Assembly (NCBI GenBank): GCA_016926925.1
Contig: JAFGNQ010000105.1
Location: forward strand, 1 to 10,377
From: Candidatus Aminicenantota bacterium
GTDB lineage: Bacteria > Acidobacteriota > Aminicenantia > Aminicenantales > Aminicenantaceae
Length of the DNA stretch: 10,377 nucleotides
Direction of reading: 5' to 3'
The stretch's first letter is position 1. Every line of letters starts with the position of its first letter. Below the pieces are notes generated by a model. It was not told the origin of the DNA and searched no databases. It saw only the letters and a program-made list of their open reading frames with translations. Position numbers and translations under genes: made by a program. Shown here piece after piece: positions 1 through 6,162 of the stretch.

Positions 1-524
1 ATCCCGGAGATGATTTTTATGATCTGAATTCGGGTGTCGATGCCGTTATCGCCAAAGGCTATATCGATGAAGATCATGTCTATGTCACCGGTGGGAGCGG
101 AGGAGGAGTCCTGACTTGTTGGATGATCGGCCGATCACCTCGATTCCGTGCTGCCGCCTCACTCTATCCCGTCATCAACTGGTACAGTTGGGTGCTCACT
201 GCTGATATGGCCCCTATAGGTGTCAAATACTGGTTTCCCGATTACCCGTGGAATATTCCGGAGCATTATGAAAAACGGTCGCTTCTATCCGTAGTCGGGA
301 ATGTTACAACCCCGACCATCATCATCACCGGAGAAGAAGACTGGCGGTGCCCGATGTCTGAGTCGGAACAGTACTATATGGCTTTAAAGCTACAGGGCAA
401 AGAAGCCGTCCTCGTCAGGTATCCCGGAGCAAGCCACGGCATTTTTTCGCGGCCGAGCCAGCATCTCTCAAAAATGCTCCACATCATCGCCTGGTTCGAA
501 CAGCACAAGAAAAAATCAGATTAA
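1..524 (+). CDS. S9 family (acylaminoacyl-peptidase-like) serine peptidase, C-terminal part, truncated by window edge
   Basis: Reading frame 3 is open from the first base, so this is the 3' end of a longer gene; the ATG at 123 is internal. About 173 residues are visible and form the end of an alpha/beta-hydrolase domain. The complete catalytic triad of the S9 family can be read: the nucleophile serine in GGSGGG (codon 96-98), the acid in GEEDWRCP (Asp codon 339-341) and the histidine in GASHGIF (codon 435-437). The segment NWYSWVLTADM and the stretch KRSLLSVVGNVTTPT match the usual layout of S9C-type acyl-aminoacyl/oligopeptidases that cleave short peptides. The gene ends in tandem TAA TAA stops and is followed 25 bases later by a hairpin terminator. 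The N-terminal propeller and any signal peptide lie outside the window, so location in the cell cannot be judged. Family assignment is firm; exact substrate is unknown. Confidence 0.93.
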   Translation, partial: PGDDFYDLNSGVDAVIAKGYIDEDHVYVTGGSGGGVLTCWMIGRSPRFRAAASLYPVINWYSWVLTADMAPIGVKYWFPDYPWNIPEHYEKRSLLSVVGNVTTPTIIITGEEDWRCPMSESEQYYMALKLQGKEAVLVRYPGASHGIFSRPSQHLSKMLHIIAWFEQHKKKSD

Positions 525-549
525 TAAGAAGTTCTTCTGTTTGCCGGGA

Positions 550-590
550 AAAGGGGCGGTTCAACTGCGCAAATCTTGAACCGCCTCTTT
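550..590. terminator. Rho-independent terminator, probably bidirectional
   Basis: The arms 553-564 (GGGGCGGTTCAA) and 576-587 (TTGAACCGCCTC) pair over 12 positions with one G-T pair, extend by further A-T pairs outward, and enclose an 11-base loop. A short T tract follows on the plus strand (588-590, then more T-rich sequence to 600), and TTTT follows the hairpin on the minus strand. It lies just after the stop of the left-edge S9 peptidase and just after the end of the minus-strand remnant/operon, so it likely stops transcription from both sides. Confidence 0.8.
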
Positions 591-593
591 ATA

Positions 594-822
594 CTATTTT
601 CGTTTCATCACAGTCTCGTCGCCGTTCGGTTGAATGAGCCGCAATTCTGTGACAGTACCAGTGTCATCTTTGGTGAAGACAACTCGAAGTCCGGCGATGG
701 GAGAGTCCTTTTTGAGGCAGTTCCTTAGCGAGCGTTCCAGCGAGTGCCTTGTGCAGGCGCTCTGTATCAAACAGGGGCTTTTTAGACTTTTTCTTAGGAT
801 CGATTTTGGAAGATATTAAATT
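594..822 (-). pseudogene. Broken coding remnant, possibly the C-terminus of a hydrolase-type protein
   Basis: This minus-strand stretch has no gene with a start codon but shows protein-like reading. From about 706 down to the TAG at 594-596, one frame reads PIAGLRVVFTKDD followed by GTVTELRLIQPNG and ends in VMKRK. That pattern (beta strand, K-D-D turn, VTxLxLxQPNG, basic end) resembles the C-terminal beta domain of many beta-lactamase-like or periplasmic hydrolases. From 822 down to about 712 a neighbouring frame reads KKPLFDTERLHKALAG then TLAKELPQ. The two could be joined by removing one base in the run at 705-714 (AAAAAGG on the minus strand). The upstream half has no ATG and starts directly after an in-frame TAA. 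I infer a decayed gene behind the SRPBCC gene; chance resemblance cannot be excluded. The rest of the 525-826 gap holds only the terminator. Confidence 0.4.
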
Positions 823-826
823 TTAT

Positions 827-1396
827 CTATATACCGGCTTCCACCAGTTCTTTCAGTTTTTGGTTTTCGCTTTCGAGCTTTTCCTTGGTTGCAGAATAAG
901 CCCGGCTGCCGAATTTCCTCACCTCTTCCTCCGACATTCCCGGCAACCTGTATTCTACATACACATCATAGATCATGTCTGTTTTGCCCTTTGACTCGAA
1001 GAGGCTGAAGTCTGAATACCCTACGGCTCCATCGTCTGGGATGTTGAAGATTTTAATCACAAGCTGCCGGTTTTCTTCGACACGCACATATTTAATAAAA
1101 TAGCCCTGATCTTCTCCGGTGCCTTTCGGCGTTACCCGGAGTGTCTCTCCTTCTTTATTCGGCTCGCCTGCCACTCTTTCCAATTTGTCGATACTTGACT
1201 TCCATTCTTTGACTTTAAACAAGAGAGGCCAAACATCAGCTGGAGGCCGGTTTATACTGATTTCCGTGCGGACGATTAAATCGAACTTTTTGACGCTGCT
1301 CTCTGGGGCAAGCATGTTTCCACTCAAGGTCATAACAATAATAAAAGACCAAAAAATTAGAAAACAAGCTCGATAACTGTTGATTTTCGTTTTCAT
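827..1396 (-). CDS. Exported SRPBCC-fold (polyketide cyclase/START-like) protein
   Basis: The 189-residue product starts with a basic tip and a hydrophobic segment (about residues 9-31), a Sec signal peptide or membrane anchor. Residues 44-70 read EISINRPPADVWPLL followed by FKVKEWKSSID, the typical opening strand and helix of the SRPBCC/Bet v1-like fold (hydrophobic strand, P-x-x-V-W, then a tryptophan). Antiparallel strands follow (GYFIKYVRV, QLVIKIFN, DMIYDVYVEY). A long charged C-terminal helix (about 154-188) closes the fold. Such proteins form a cavity for hydrophobic ligands; no catalytic residue can be assigned. The start is supported by AAAGGAG at 1404-1410, seven bases before the ATG. 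It lies 101 bases downstream of the 880-residue S9 peptidase on the same strand and may be co-transcribed with it, although an inverted repeat in the gap suggests it may also be controlled separately. Fold assignment is good; function is unknown. Confidence 0.82.
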   Translation of the reverse strand: MKTKINSYRACFLIFWSFIIVMTLSGNMLAPESSVKKFDLIVRTEISINRPPADVWPLLFKVKEWKSSIDKLERVAGEPNKEGETLRVTPKGTGEDQGYFIKYVRVEENRQLVIKIFNIPDDGAVGYSDFSLFESKGKTDMIYDVYVEYRLPGMSEEEVRKFGSRAYSATKEKLESENQKLKELVEAGI

Positions 1397-1430
1397 TCCG
1401 CAACTCCTTTTACCACATGATTTTTGTTAA

Positions 1431-1449
1431 TTGAATTGTTCGAATTCAA
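1431..1449. promoter_or_regulatory. Perfect 7-base inverted repeat, possible operator
   Basis: TTGAATT (1431-1437), five spacer bases, then AATTCAA (1443-1449) form a perfect inverted repeat 35-53 bases upstream of the SRPBCC start codon. The position and 12-base centre-to-centre spacing fit a dimeric repressor site. The arms are AT-rich and no T tract follows, so an intrinsic terminator is less likely. No regulator gene is visible nearby. Confidence 0.3.
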
Positions 1450-1497
1450 AATCCGGCTCTGTATCAGAATGCTCTCCGGACAGTTCCGATCTTTCCA

Positions 1498-4140
1498 TCA
1501 TTTCCGGTCTTTCCACAACGCATTCCAAGCTTCGGGTTGATCTTTCAGGTCCTTATCCCACCAGGCGAGCATCATTTTCGGCAGGAGAATGCGGTTTTCG
1601 TCCGTTCCCAGGATGCCGTGATTCTCGCCTTTGAAACGGATGTATTCAACTTCTTTGTGCAGCAGCTTCAAAGCCGTGAACATCTGTTCTGATTCCTCGA
1701 CAGGAACGTTGATATCGGCATCTCCGTGCAGCAAAAGCAGCGGTGTCTTTATTTTATCGGCATGAAAAAGAGGGGATCGATCGACATAGATATCCGGCCT
1801 GTTCCACGGGAAGCTTCCGGCCGTAGCCACTCCACTGTACCAAAAGCCCCACCATCCTGCGCCCCAGTAGCTGGTGATGTTGCTGATTCCGTAGAGTGCG
1901 ATGAGCGACCGGAAAAGATCTGTTTTTGTAGCCAGGGTCATGGTCATGAATCCGCCGTAACTTCCGCCGTAAGCGCCGACTCTTTTCGGATCGAGGAATG
2001 GTTTTTCTTTGAGGATTTGCTCTACACCACTGATAATCTCCTCGGAGACGATTTTTCCCCAGTCGTTGACGTGAAGATCGGAAAATTCAGGCCCCCATCC
2101 GGGTGCGCCGCTGGGATTCAGGACATAGACGGCATAACCGTTGGTCGTTAGATAATGATGGGATGTTCCCACGCGGATATCGAAGCTTTTAGGCGTATGG
2201 GCCGTACCGCCGTAATAATGGACGATCAGAGGGTACTTTTTTTCCGGATCGAAATTGGCCGGATAACGGAGCCACCCCTCGATATCGACACCGCTCTTGT
2301 TTTTAAAGCTGAAGTCTTCAATCTTCGGAAAAACAATGTCCTCAAAGCGTTTCTTTCCCGGATCGAAAAGCAAATCTTTATTTTCCGTCGCCAAATCATA
2401 CGCGTAGAGCTTGATGGGATTTTGGAGAGACGTTCCGGTGTAAACGAGAAACTTACCCCGGGAATCTAGGTCGAAAGCGCTGACAACGTCAATGCCCAAA
2501 TCAAGCTTGTTAAAATAGGAACCCTGCAAATCCGTCACATAGAGTGTTTGCTGCAATTTATCCATCACATTCATCAATAAAGATCCGTTGGCAAGCTGTT
2601 TGATGGATGAGAGAGCGGGAGCGAATGTCTGAGTGAGGTTTCTAAGATCGCCTGTTTTTGAATTGAGAATGAACAGATCTTTTTCATAATCATTCGGAAT
2701 ATGTCCCGTTGATTTTGTCTTACTGTCTGCTGATTGCCCGCTGAGGAACAGGATGCTTTGGCCATCGTTGGTCCACTGGGCTGAGTCAATCGCAAAAGGT
2801 GTGGCAAAAACAAGTTTTGATAGATTCGTGTCCAAATCCTGGACGTAGAGCTCACTGACAACATAGGGCCTTTTTTCGTAATCTGTCCTTGATGTGAGAA
2901 AGAGTATTTTCGTGCCGTCCGGGTTGAATGGGGACGTCGCGGAGGCAAATTGTCCGGCCGCGGATTTTGAACCCGCCGTCAGTCGGCGACAGACACCCGA
3001 GTCGACCATGACTGTGTAGAGATGTGTCAAACTGCGATTGGACAACCACCTGTCATCCAGATCGTCAAGCTTATATACTTTCGGGACCATTTCATCCGGT
3101 GTTTTTGTTATGGAATAAAGGAGGAAAGTTCCTGTCGGTGACCAGGTAGCGGAGGAAAGTCCTTTAATATCATCGAGAAGGATGCGGGTTTGTCGCGTTT
3201 TTCTTTCTATGAGCCAGAGGTCGCAAGTCTCATTTTCGCCCGGGACGATGGCGCTCAGCATCTTGCTGTCAGGAGACCACCGGACATTCCGGTATCCTTG
3301 AGAGTCGCGGAATGTTTGTTCCAGCTCTCCAGCAGGCAAAGAGCGGACCTCGATCCATGATTCGTTTTTTCCGATTCGGGGATTGCGCCGGACTACGGTG
3401 GTGGCTACGGCGCTTCCATCCGGCGCAACGGCCACTTGAGCGATATTCACGGCATTGTGAACATCGTCCTCCGTCATAAAGCGTTTCGGATTGGAGTCGG
3501 TTTTGAGTGATCCTCTGATCGATGTTTTCAACTCGGTCTTAACACTCCAGACATGTGCGCAGTCCGGATCTTTTATGGACAGTATGACCAGCCTGTGTTT
3601 TCCGCAAGAGAGAGAGATTTCTTTTGTCGCAGGAGAGGATTTTCCCGAATCTTCGGATAGTGAGCTGCTTTTCGAGGTTATTTCGACACCGTCCAGGAAA
3701 ACCTTGAACAGGTGGTCACTCATTATTTCAAGGTTGCTTTTAAACCATCTGTCGACTTCAAGGTAACAAAAGAGCATGGCCATCTCCGGTCCGTTGCTCT
3801 TTGAGGAGAACTTCATATTCCCGTCCTCTGCTTTTTCAACTGTCCATCTCAGGCTGCTGTCCTGATGCCATGCAAATGACTGACCCGCCTCAGGCCAGAG
3901 TTTTATAGGGTCGATCATATTTTGCTCGAGAAGATCTCTGACTGGAAATTCCGCACCTTCCCCGATCTGTGCAGGCAGCGGAATCGAAGCGGGACCTGCC
4001 AACAACCATTCATTGATGATGCAGGTGTATTCGCTGATCTTGTCTTTTTCATCTATTGAATTTTCGGCATGCATGAATGGAAAAAAGAGAAGCAGACTGA
4101 TAACTAAAAAAAACATAACCAGGCTTTTGTAAGGTTTCAT
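1498..4140 (-). CDS. Secreted S9 family prolyl oligopeptidase/dipeptidyl-peptidase-like enzyme with extra N-terminal domain
   Basis: The 880-residue product starts MKPYKSLV with a Sec signal peptide ending near residue 25 (FMHA). Residues about 40-205 form a beta-rich domain opening with EWLLAGPASIPLP and containing LFKVFLDGVEI, absent from standard S9 enzymes and resembling carbohydrate-binding or PA14-like sandwich modules. Residues about 220-600 are a beta-propeller with at least six TolB/PD40-type repeats (for example VRWSPDSKML, ATWSPTGTFLLYS, FNPDGTKILFL). Residues about 605-875 are the alpha/beta-hydrolase domain with GGSYGGF (Ser727), HGDADINVP (Asp809) and GENHGIL (His841). S9 enzymes cleave short peptides that fit the propeller funnel; the substrate here is unknown. 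I chose the ATG at 4140: AAGGAGG lies 5 bases before it, whereas the in-frame ATG at 4155 has no ribosome binding site and would place AAGGAGG inside the gene. The gene follows the GGT-like gene by 39 bases, so one transcript is likely. Confidence 0.95.
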   Translation of the reverse strand: MKPYKSLVMFFLVISLLLFFPFMHAENSIDEKDKISEYTCIINEWLLAGPASIPLPAQIGEGAEFPVRDLLEQNMIDPIKLWPEAGQSFAWHQDSSLRWTVEKAEDGNMKFSSKSNGPEMAMLFCYLEVDRWFKSNLEIMSDHLFKVFLDGVEITSKSSSLSEDSGKSSPATKEISLSCGKHRLVILSIKDPDCAHVWSVKTELKTSIRGSLKTDSNPKRFMTEDDVHNAVNIAQVAVAPDGSAVATTVVRRNPRIGKNESWIEVRSLPAGELEQTFRDSQGYRNVRWSPDSKMLSAIVPGENETCDLWLIERKTRQTRILLDDIKGLSSATWSPTGTFLLYSITKTPDEMVPKVYKLDDLDDRWLSNRSLTHLYTVMVDSGVCRRLTAGSKSAAGQFASATSPFNPDGTKILFLTSRTDYEKRPYVVSELYVQDLDTNLSKLVFATPFAIDSAQWTNDGQSILFLSGQSADSKTKSTGHIPNDYEKDLFILNSKTGDLRNLTQTFAPALSSIKQLANGSLLMNVMDKLQQTLYVTDLQGSYFNKLDLGIDVVSAFDLDSRGKFLVYTGTSLQNPIKLYAYDLATENKDLLFDPGKKRFEDIVFPKIEDFSFKNKSGVDIEGWLRYPANFDPEKKYPLIVHYYGGTAHTPKSFDIRVGTSHHYLTTNGYAVYVLNPSGAPGWGPEFSDLHVNDWGKIVSEEIISGVEQILKEKPFLDPKRVGAYGGSYGGFMTMTLATKTDLFRSLIALYGISNITSYWGAGWWGFWYSGVATAGSFPWNRPDIYVDRSPLFHADKIKTPLLLLHGDADINVPVEESEQMFTALKLLHKEVEYIRFKGENHGILGTDENRILLPKMMLAWWDKDLKDQPEAWNALWKDRK

Positions 4141-4145
4141 TATTT

Positions 4146-4152
4146 CCTCCTT
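4146..4152 (-). promoter_or_regulatory. Ribosome binding site that fixes the start of the 880-residue S9 peptidase
   Basis: On the minus strand the order is ATG, AAGGAGG, AAATA, ATG. The consensus Shine-Dalgarno sequence sits between two in-frame ATG codons and is correctly spaced only for the second (4138-4140). The first ATG (4153-4155) is preceded by AT-rich sequence without a purine-rich site. Confidence 0.85.
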
Positions 4153-4179
4153 CATATTTTGAAAGCTAAACTCATTGGA

Positions 4180-5865
4180 TCAGATCCCCTTGGCCATGCC
4201 CCGCCGCCGCGGATCCGCGACGCCGGTGATTGTGCCGTTCTGTTGGTTCAGCATCACGCCCTGGCAGCTGCCCATGTAAACATACCATGGGCTGGTCCGC
4301 ATCAGCTCCATTCCCCTTTTTTCGACCTCTTGGAGTATCTCCTCGGAGAAGCTGCCTTCGATCTGGGTCCCGCCGAAATTCTGGTCGGTGTGGCCGAAAC
4401 GCGGCTGGAGCACCGACTCATGGAGATCCATACCGTACTCAACCACGTTGGTCACGTTCTGCAGCACGCACTCTGTAAAGGCCACACTGGGCGAGGCCAT
4501 GGTGAGCACCGGTTTGCCGCCTTTGAAAAGCCACACCGATGTGGCGATACCGCGAGGGAAATCGTACTTAATGTTGTAGAGCACCCGGTTGAGCACCACC
4601 CCATCGACGAAGATGCCGGTGCCGTAGATCGACGACGAGATAGAATGATCACCGCTGGCCATGTTCCCTTCGCTGTCGACTATGGCCAGTGCACAAGTCC
4701 CGGCGTCGAATCCATTGAACGGCCGCGGCGGGCCATTTTCGATCAATGGCCACAGCTGCTCGGCGTACTCCTTAGAGACCAGCTTGTCGTGGGTTTTGGT
4801 ATTGTACTGCAGGCCGGTATGCCACATCTCCTGCATGATGCGGATTAGGAGGTAGAGCGAATCGGCATTGTCGCTAGGTCGGCCCCGTGACCGCAGGTCG
4901 CCCGCCTCCACTAGGTTGAAACCGAGCCCGAACATGGCCAGTGAGGGTGGTCCGACCTCGTAGCCCCGGAATGTCGTTGCAGCCAGTCCATCGTTGCTTC
5001 CTGGCTGCCAGCCGTCGGTGAACTCTCCCGGCTGGTAATTTCTGAGGTCTTCCCCGGTGATCCGACTGCCTCGTGCACGGACCGCAGCCACCATGTTCTT
5101 GGCCCAGCGGCCGGTGTAGAAGTAATCAGGGCCCTCATCTTTGAGGCGCTTGAGTGTCATGGCAAGATGCGGTTGGCGTAGAGTATCGCCGACACCGAGC
5201 ATGTAGCCGTTCGGGAACCAGATTTCCCGCCCTTCGGGGTAACGGCCAACGAGCCCCTTCTTCTCGAAGGTCCAGCCCCAGAGCAAGTGGTCGATGATGA
5301 GGCCGTTCTCGGCGATATCGATGGCCGGCTCGAGGAGCTCTGCCCATGAAAGCCGCCCCCATTTCTTGTGGGAAAGCTCGGCGCCGCGCACCCAACCCGG
5401 CACCATCACTGCACGGCCGGTCATGGTGTCTGCGTTGGACATAGAACCTTTAGCAGCTGCGGGTGTCGCGAAGGCACTGGTCCCCTCATGCAATCTATTC
5501 TTGGCTGCGTCAAAGTAGTGGATCCACCAGCCGCCACCGAGGGTGGTCATAGTGGGCTCGAGCACTACCTGGGCGAATGCAGCAGTGATGTAGGCATCAG
5601 CGGCGGTACCGCCCCGCTCGAGCGCCCACAGCGCGGCCTCGGTGGCCACAGGGTGGGAAGAGGATACCATGCCGCGCCGGCCAACGGCAGCAATGTGCTC
5701 CGGAATCGGAGCCAGGGGTTTAAGGTCGGTCATGGCCATCTTTGACCAGCGGCCCCCGATTGCCGGCGTAGAGCCCTCCTCCCGGGCAAACGAGGCCCCG
5801 ATGCCTCCGGATGCGGTGATTGCACCGATCGAGGCTGCTTTTTTTAAGAAATCTCTGCGGTCCAT
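4180..5865 (-). CDS. Tat-exported gamma-glutamyltransferase family (Ntn-hydrolase) protein, divergent
   Basis: The 561-residue product begins MDRRDFLKKAASIG, a twin-arginine signal with cleavage expected near residue 27 (SFA/REEG). The GGT framework is clear: HPVATEAALWALERGGTAADA (71-91), GGGWWIHYFD (110-119), MVPGWVRG (154-161), QPHLAMTLKRL then DYFYTG (231-252), and the closing GVADPRRRGMAKG (548-560). The likely nucleophile and autocleavage site is Thr390 in DAGTCALAIVD, aligned with Thr391 of the E. coli enzyme, giving parts of about 389 and 172 residues as is usual. Classical GGTs transfer or hydrolyse gamma-glutamyl groups of glutathione. Here the glutamate-binding R-E-T-A-P segment is HEGTSAFATP (126-135) and the S-P-G-G-S oxyanion motif is SPSVA (458-462), so the substrate may differ, for example an acylated compound. 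AGGAGGAGGA lies immediately before the ATG. It is the first gene of a probable operon with the S9 peptidase and looks more GC-rich than its neighbours. Confidence 0.92.
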   Translation of the reverse strand: MDRRDFLKKAASIGAITASGGIGASFAREEGSTPAIGGRWSKMAMTDLKPLAPIPEHIAAVGRRGMVSSSHPVATEAALWALERGGTAADAYITAAFAQVVLEPTMTTLGGGWWIHYFDAAKNRLHEGTSAFATPAAAKGSMSNADTMTGRAVMVPGWVRGAELSHKKWGRLSWAELLEPAIDIAENGLIIDHLLWGWTFEKKGLVGRYPEGREIWFPNGYMLGVGDTLRQPHLAMTLKRLKDEGPDYFYTGRWAKNMVAAVRARGSRITGEDLRNYQPGEFTDGWQPGSNDGLAATTFRGYEVGPPSLAMFGLGFNLVEAGDLRSRGRPSDNADSLYLLIRIMQEMWHTGLQYNTKTHDKLVSKEYAEQLWPLIENGPPRPFNGFDAGTCALAIVDSEGNMASGDHSISSSIYGTGIFVDGVVLNRVLYNIKYDFPRGIATSVWLFKGGKPVLTMASPSVAFTECVLQNVTNVVEYGMDLHESVLQPRFGHTDQNFGGTQIEGSFSEEILQEVEKRGMELMRTSPWYVYMGSCQGVMLNQQNGTITGVADPRRRGMAKGI

Positions 5866-5866
5866 G

Positions 5867-5876
5867 TCCTCCTCCT
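5867..5876 (-). promoter_or_regulatory. Ribosome binding site of the GGT-like gene
   Basis: The minus strand carries AGGAGGAGGA directly before the ATG at 5865. The repeated GGAGG cores give a usable spacing of roughly 4-7 bases, supporting this start and the full Tat signal. Confidence 0.75.
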
Positions 5877-6064
5877 GTCGCGGTCGTATTTAAAAAATAG
5901 AAATTTCTTTATTGATCTTAATCAAAATCCCTAAAAATTGTTGGTAATTTCAAACGGCTGTTGTTCCAGGGTAAAAGTATCACACCCAAAACGATAAGGT
6001 CAACGTCCTTTAGAGAAGAACGGATGGCAGTATTTTAAGAAGTCGGAAGCACTGTTTCATATCC

Positions 6065-6093
6065 TTGACTTTGGGTCAGAGCTTTCATAATTT
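6065..6093 (+). promoter_or_regulatory. Possible sigma-70-type promoter for the PGM1-like ligase
   Basis: TTGACT (6065-6070) matches five of six -35 positions and is followed after 17 bases by TAATTT (6088-6093), a partial -10 match; an overlapping CATAAT (6086-6091) is an alternative with 15-base spacing. The site lies about 70 bases before the ligase start. Judged by eye only. Confidence 0.4.
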
Positions 6094-6162
6094 AGGAATA
6101 CGGAATACTCATTATGATCTATCTATGAGGAGGGCCCAAATCACAGATTCGAGAGGTAATTC

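Larger units (their letters stand above)
5866..6162. other. Divergent intergenic control region between the GGT-like gene and the PGM1-like ligase
   Basis: These 297 bases separate two divergently read genes. The half near the GGT-like gene (about 5885-5955) is AT-rich, but I could not pick a convincing minus-strand promoter in it. The half near the ligase holds a plausible plus-strand promoter (6065-6093). No RNA gene, riboswitch-like fold or long repeat is apparent. Confidence 0.6.

Noticed and set aside
4159..4848. Long plus-strand open frame (229 codons) opposite the GGT-like gene
   Set aside because: It is antisense to a gene with clear family motifs, is rich in His/Ala/Arg as expected for a shadow of GC-rich coding DNA, and has no recognisable domain or ribosome binding site.
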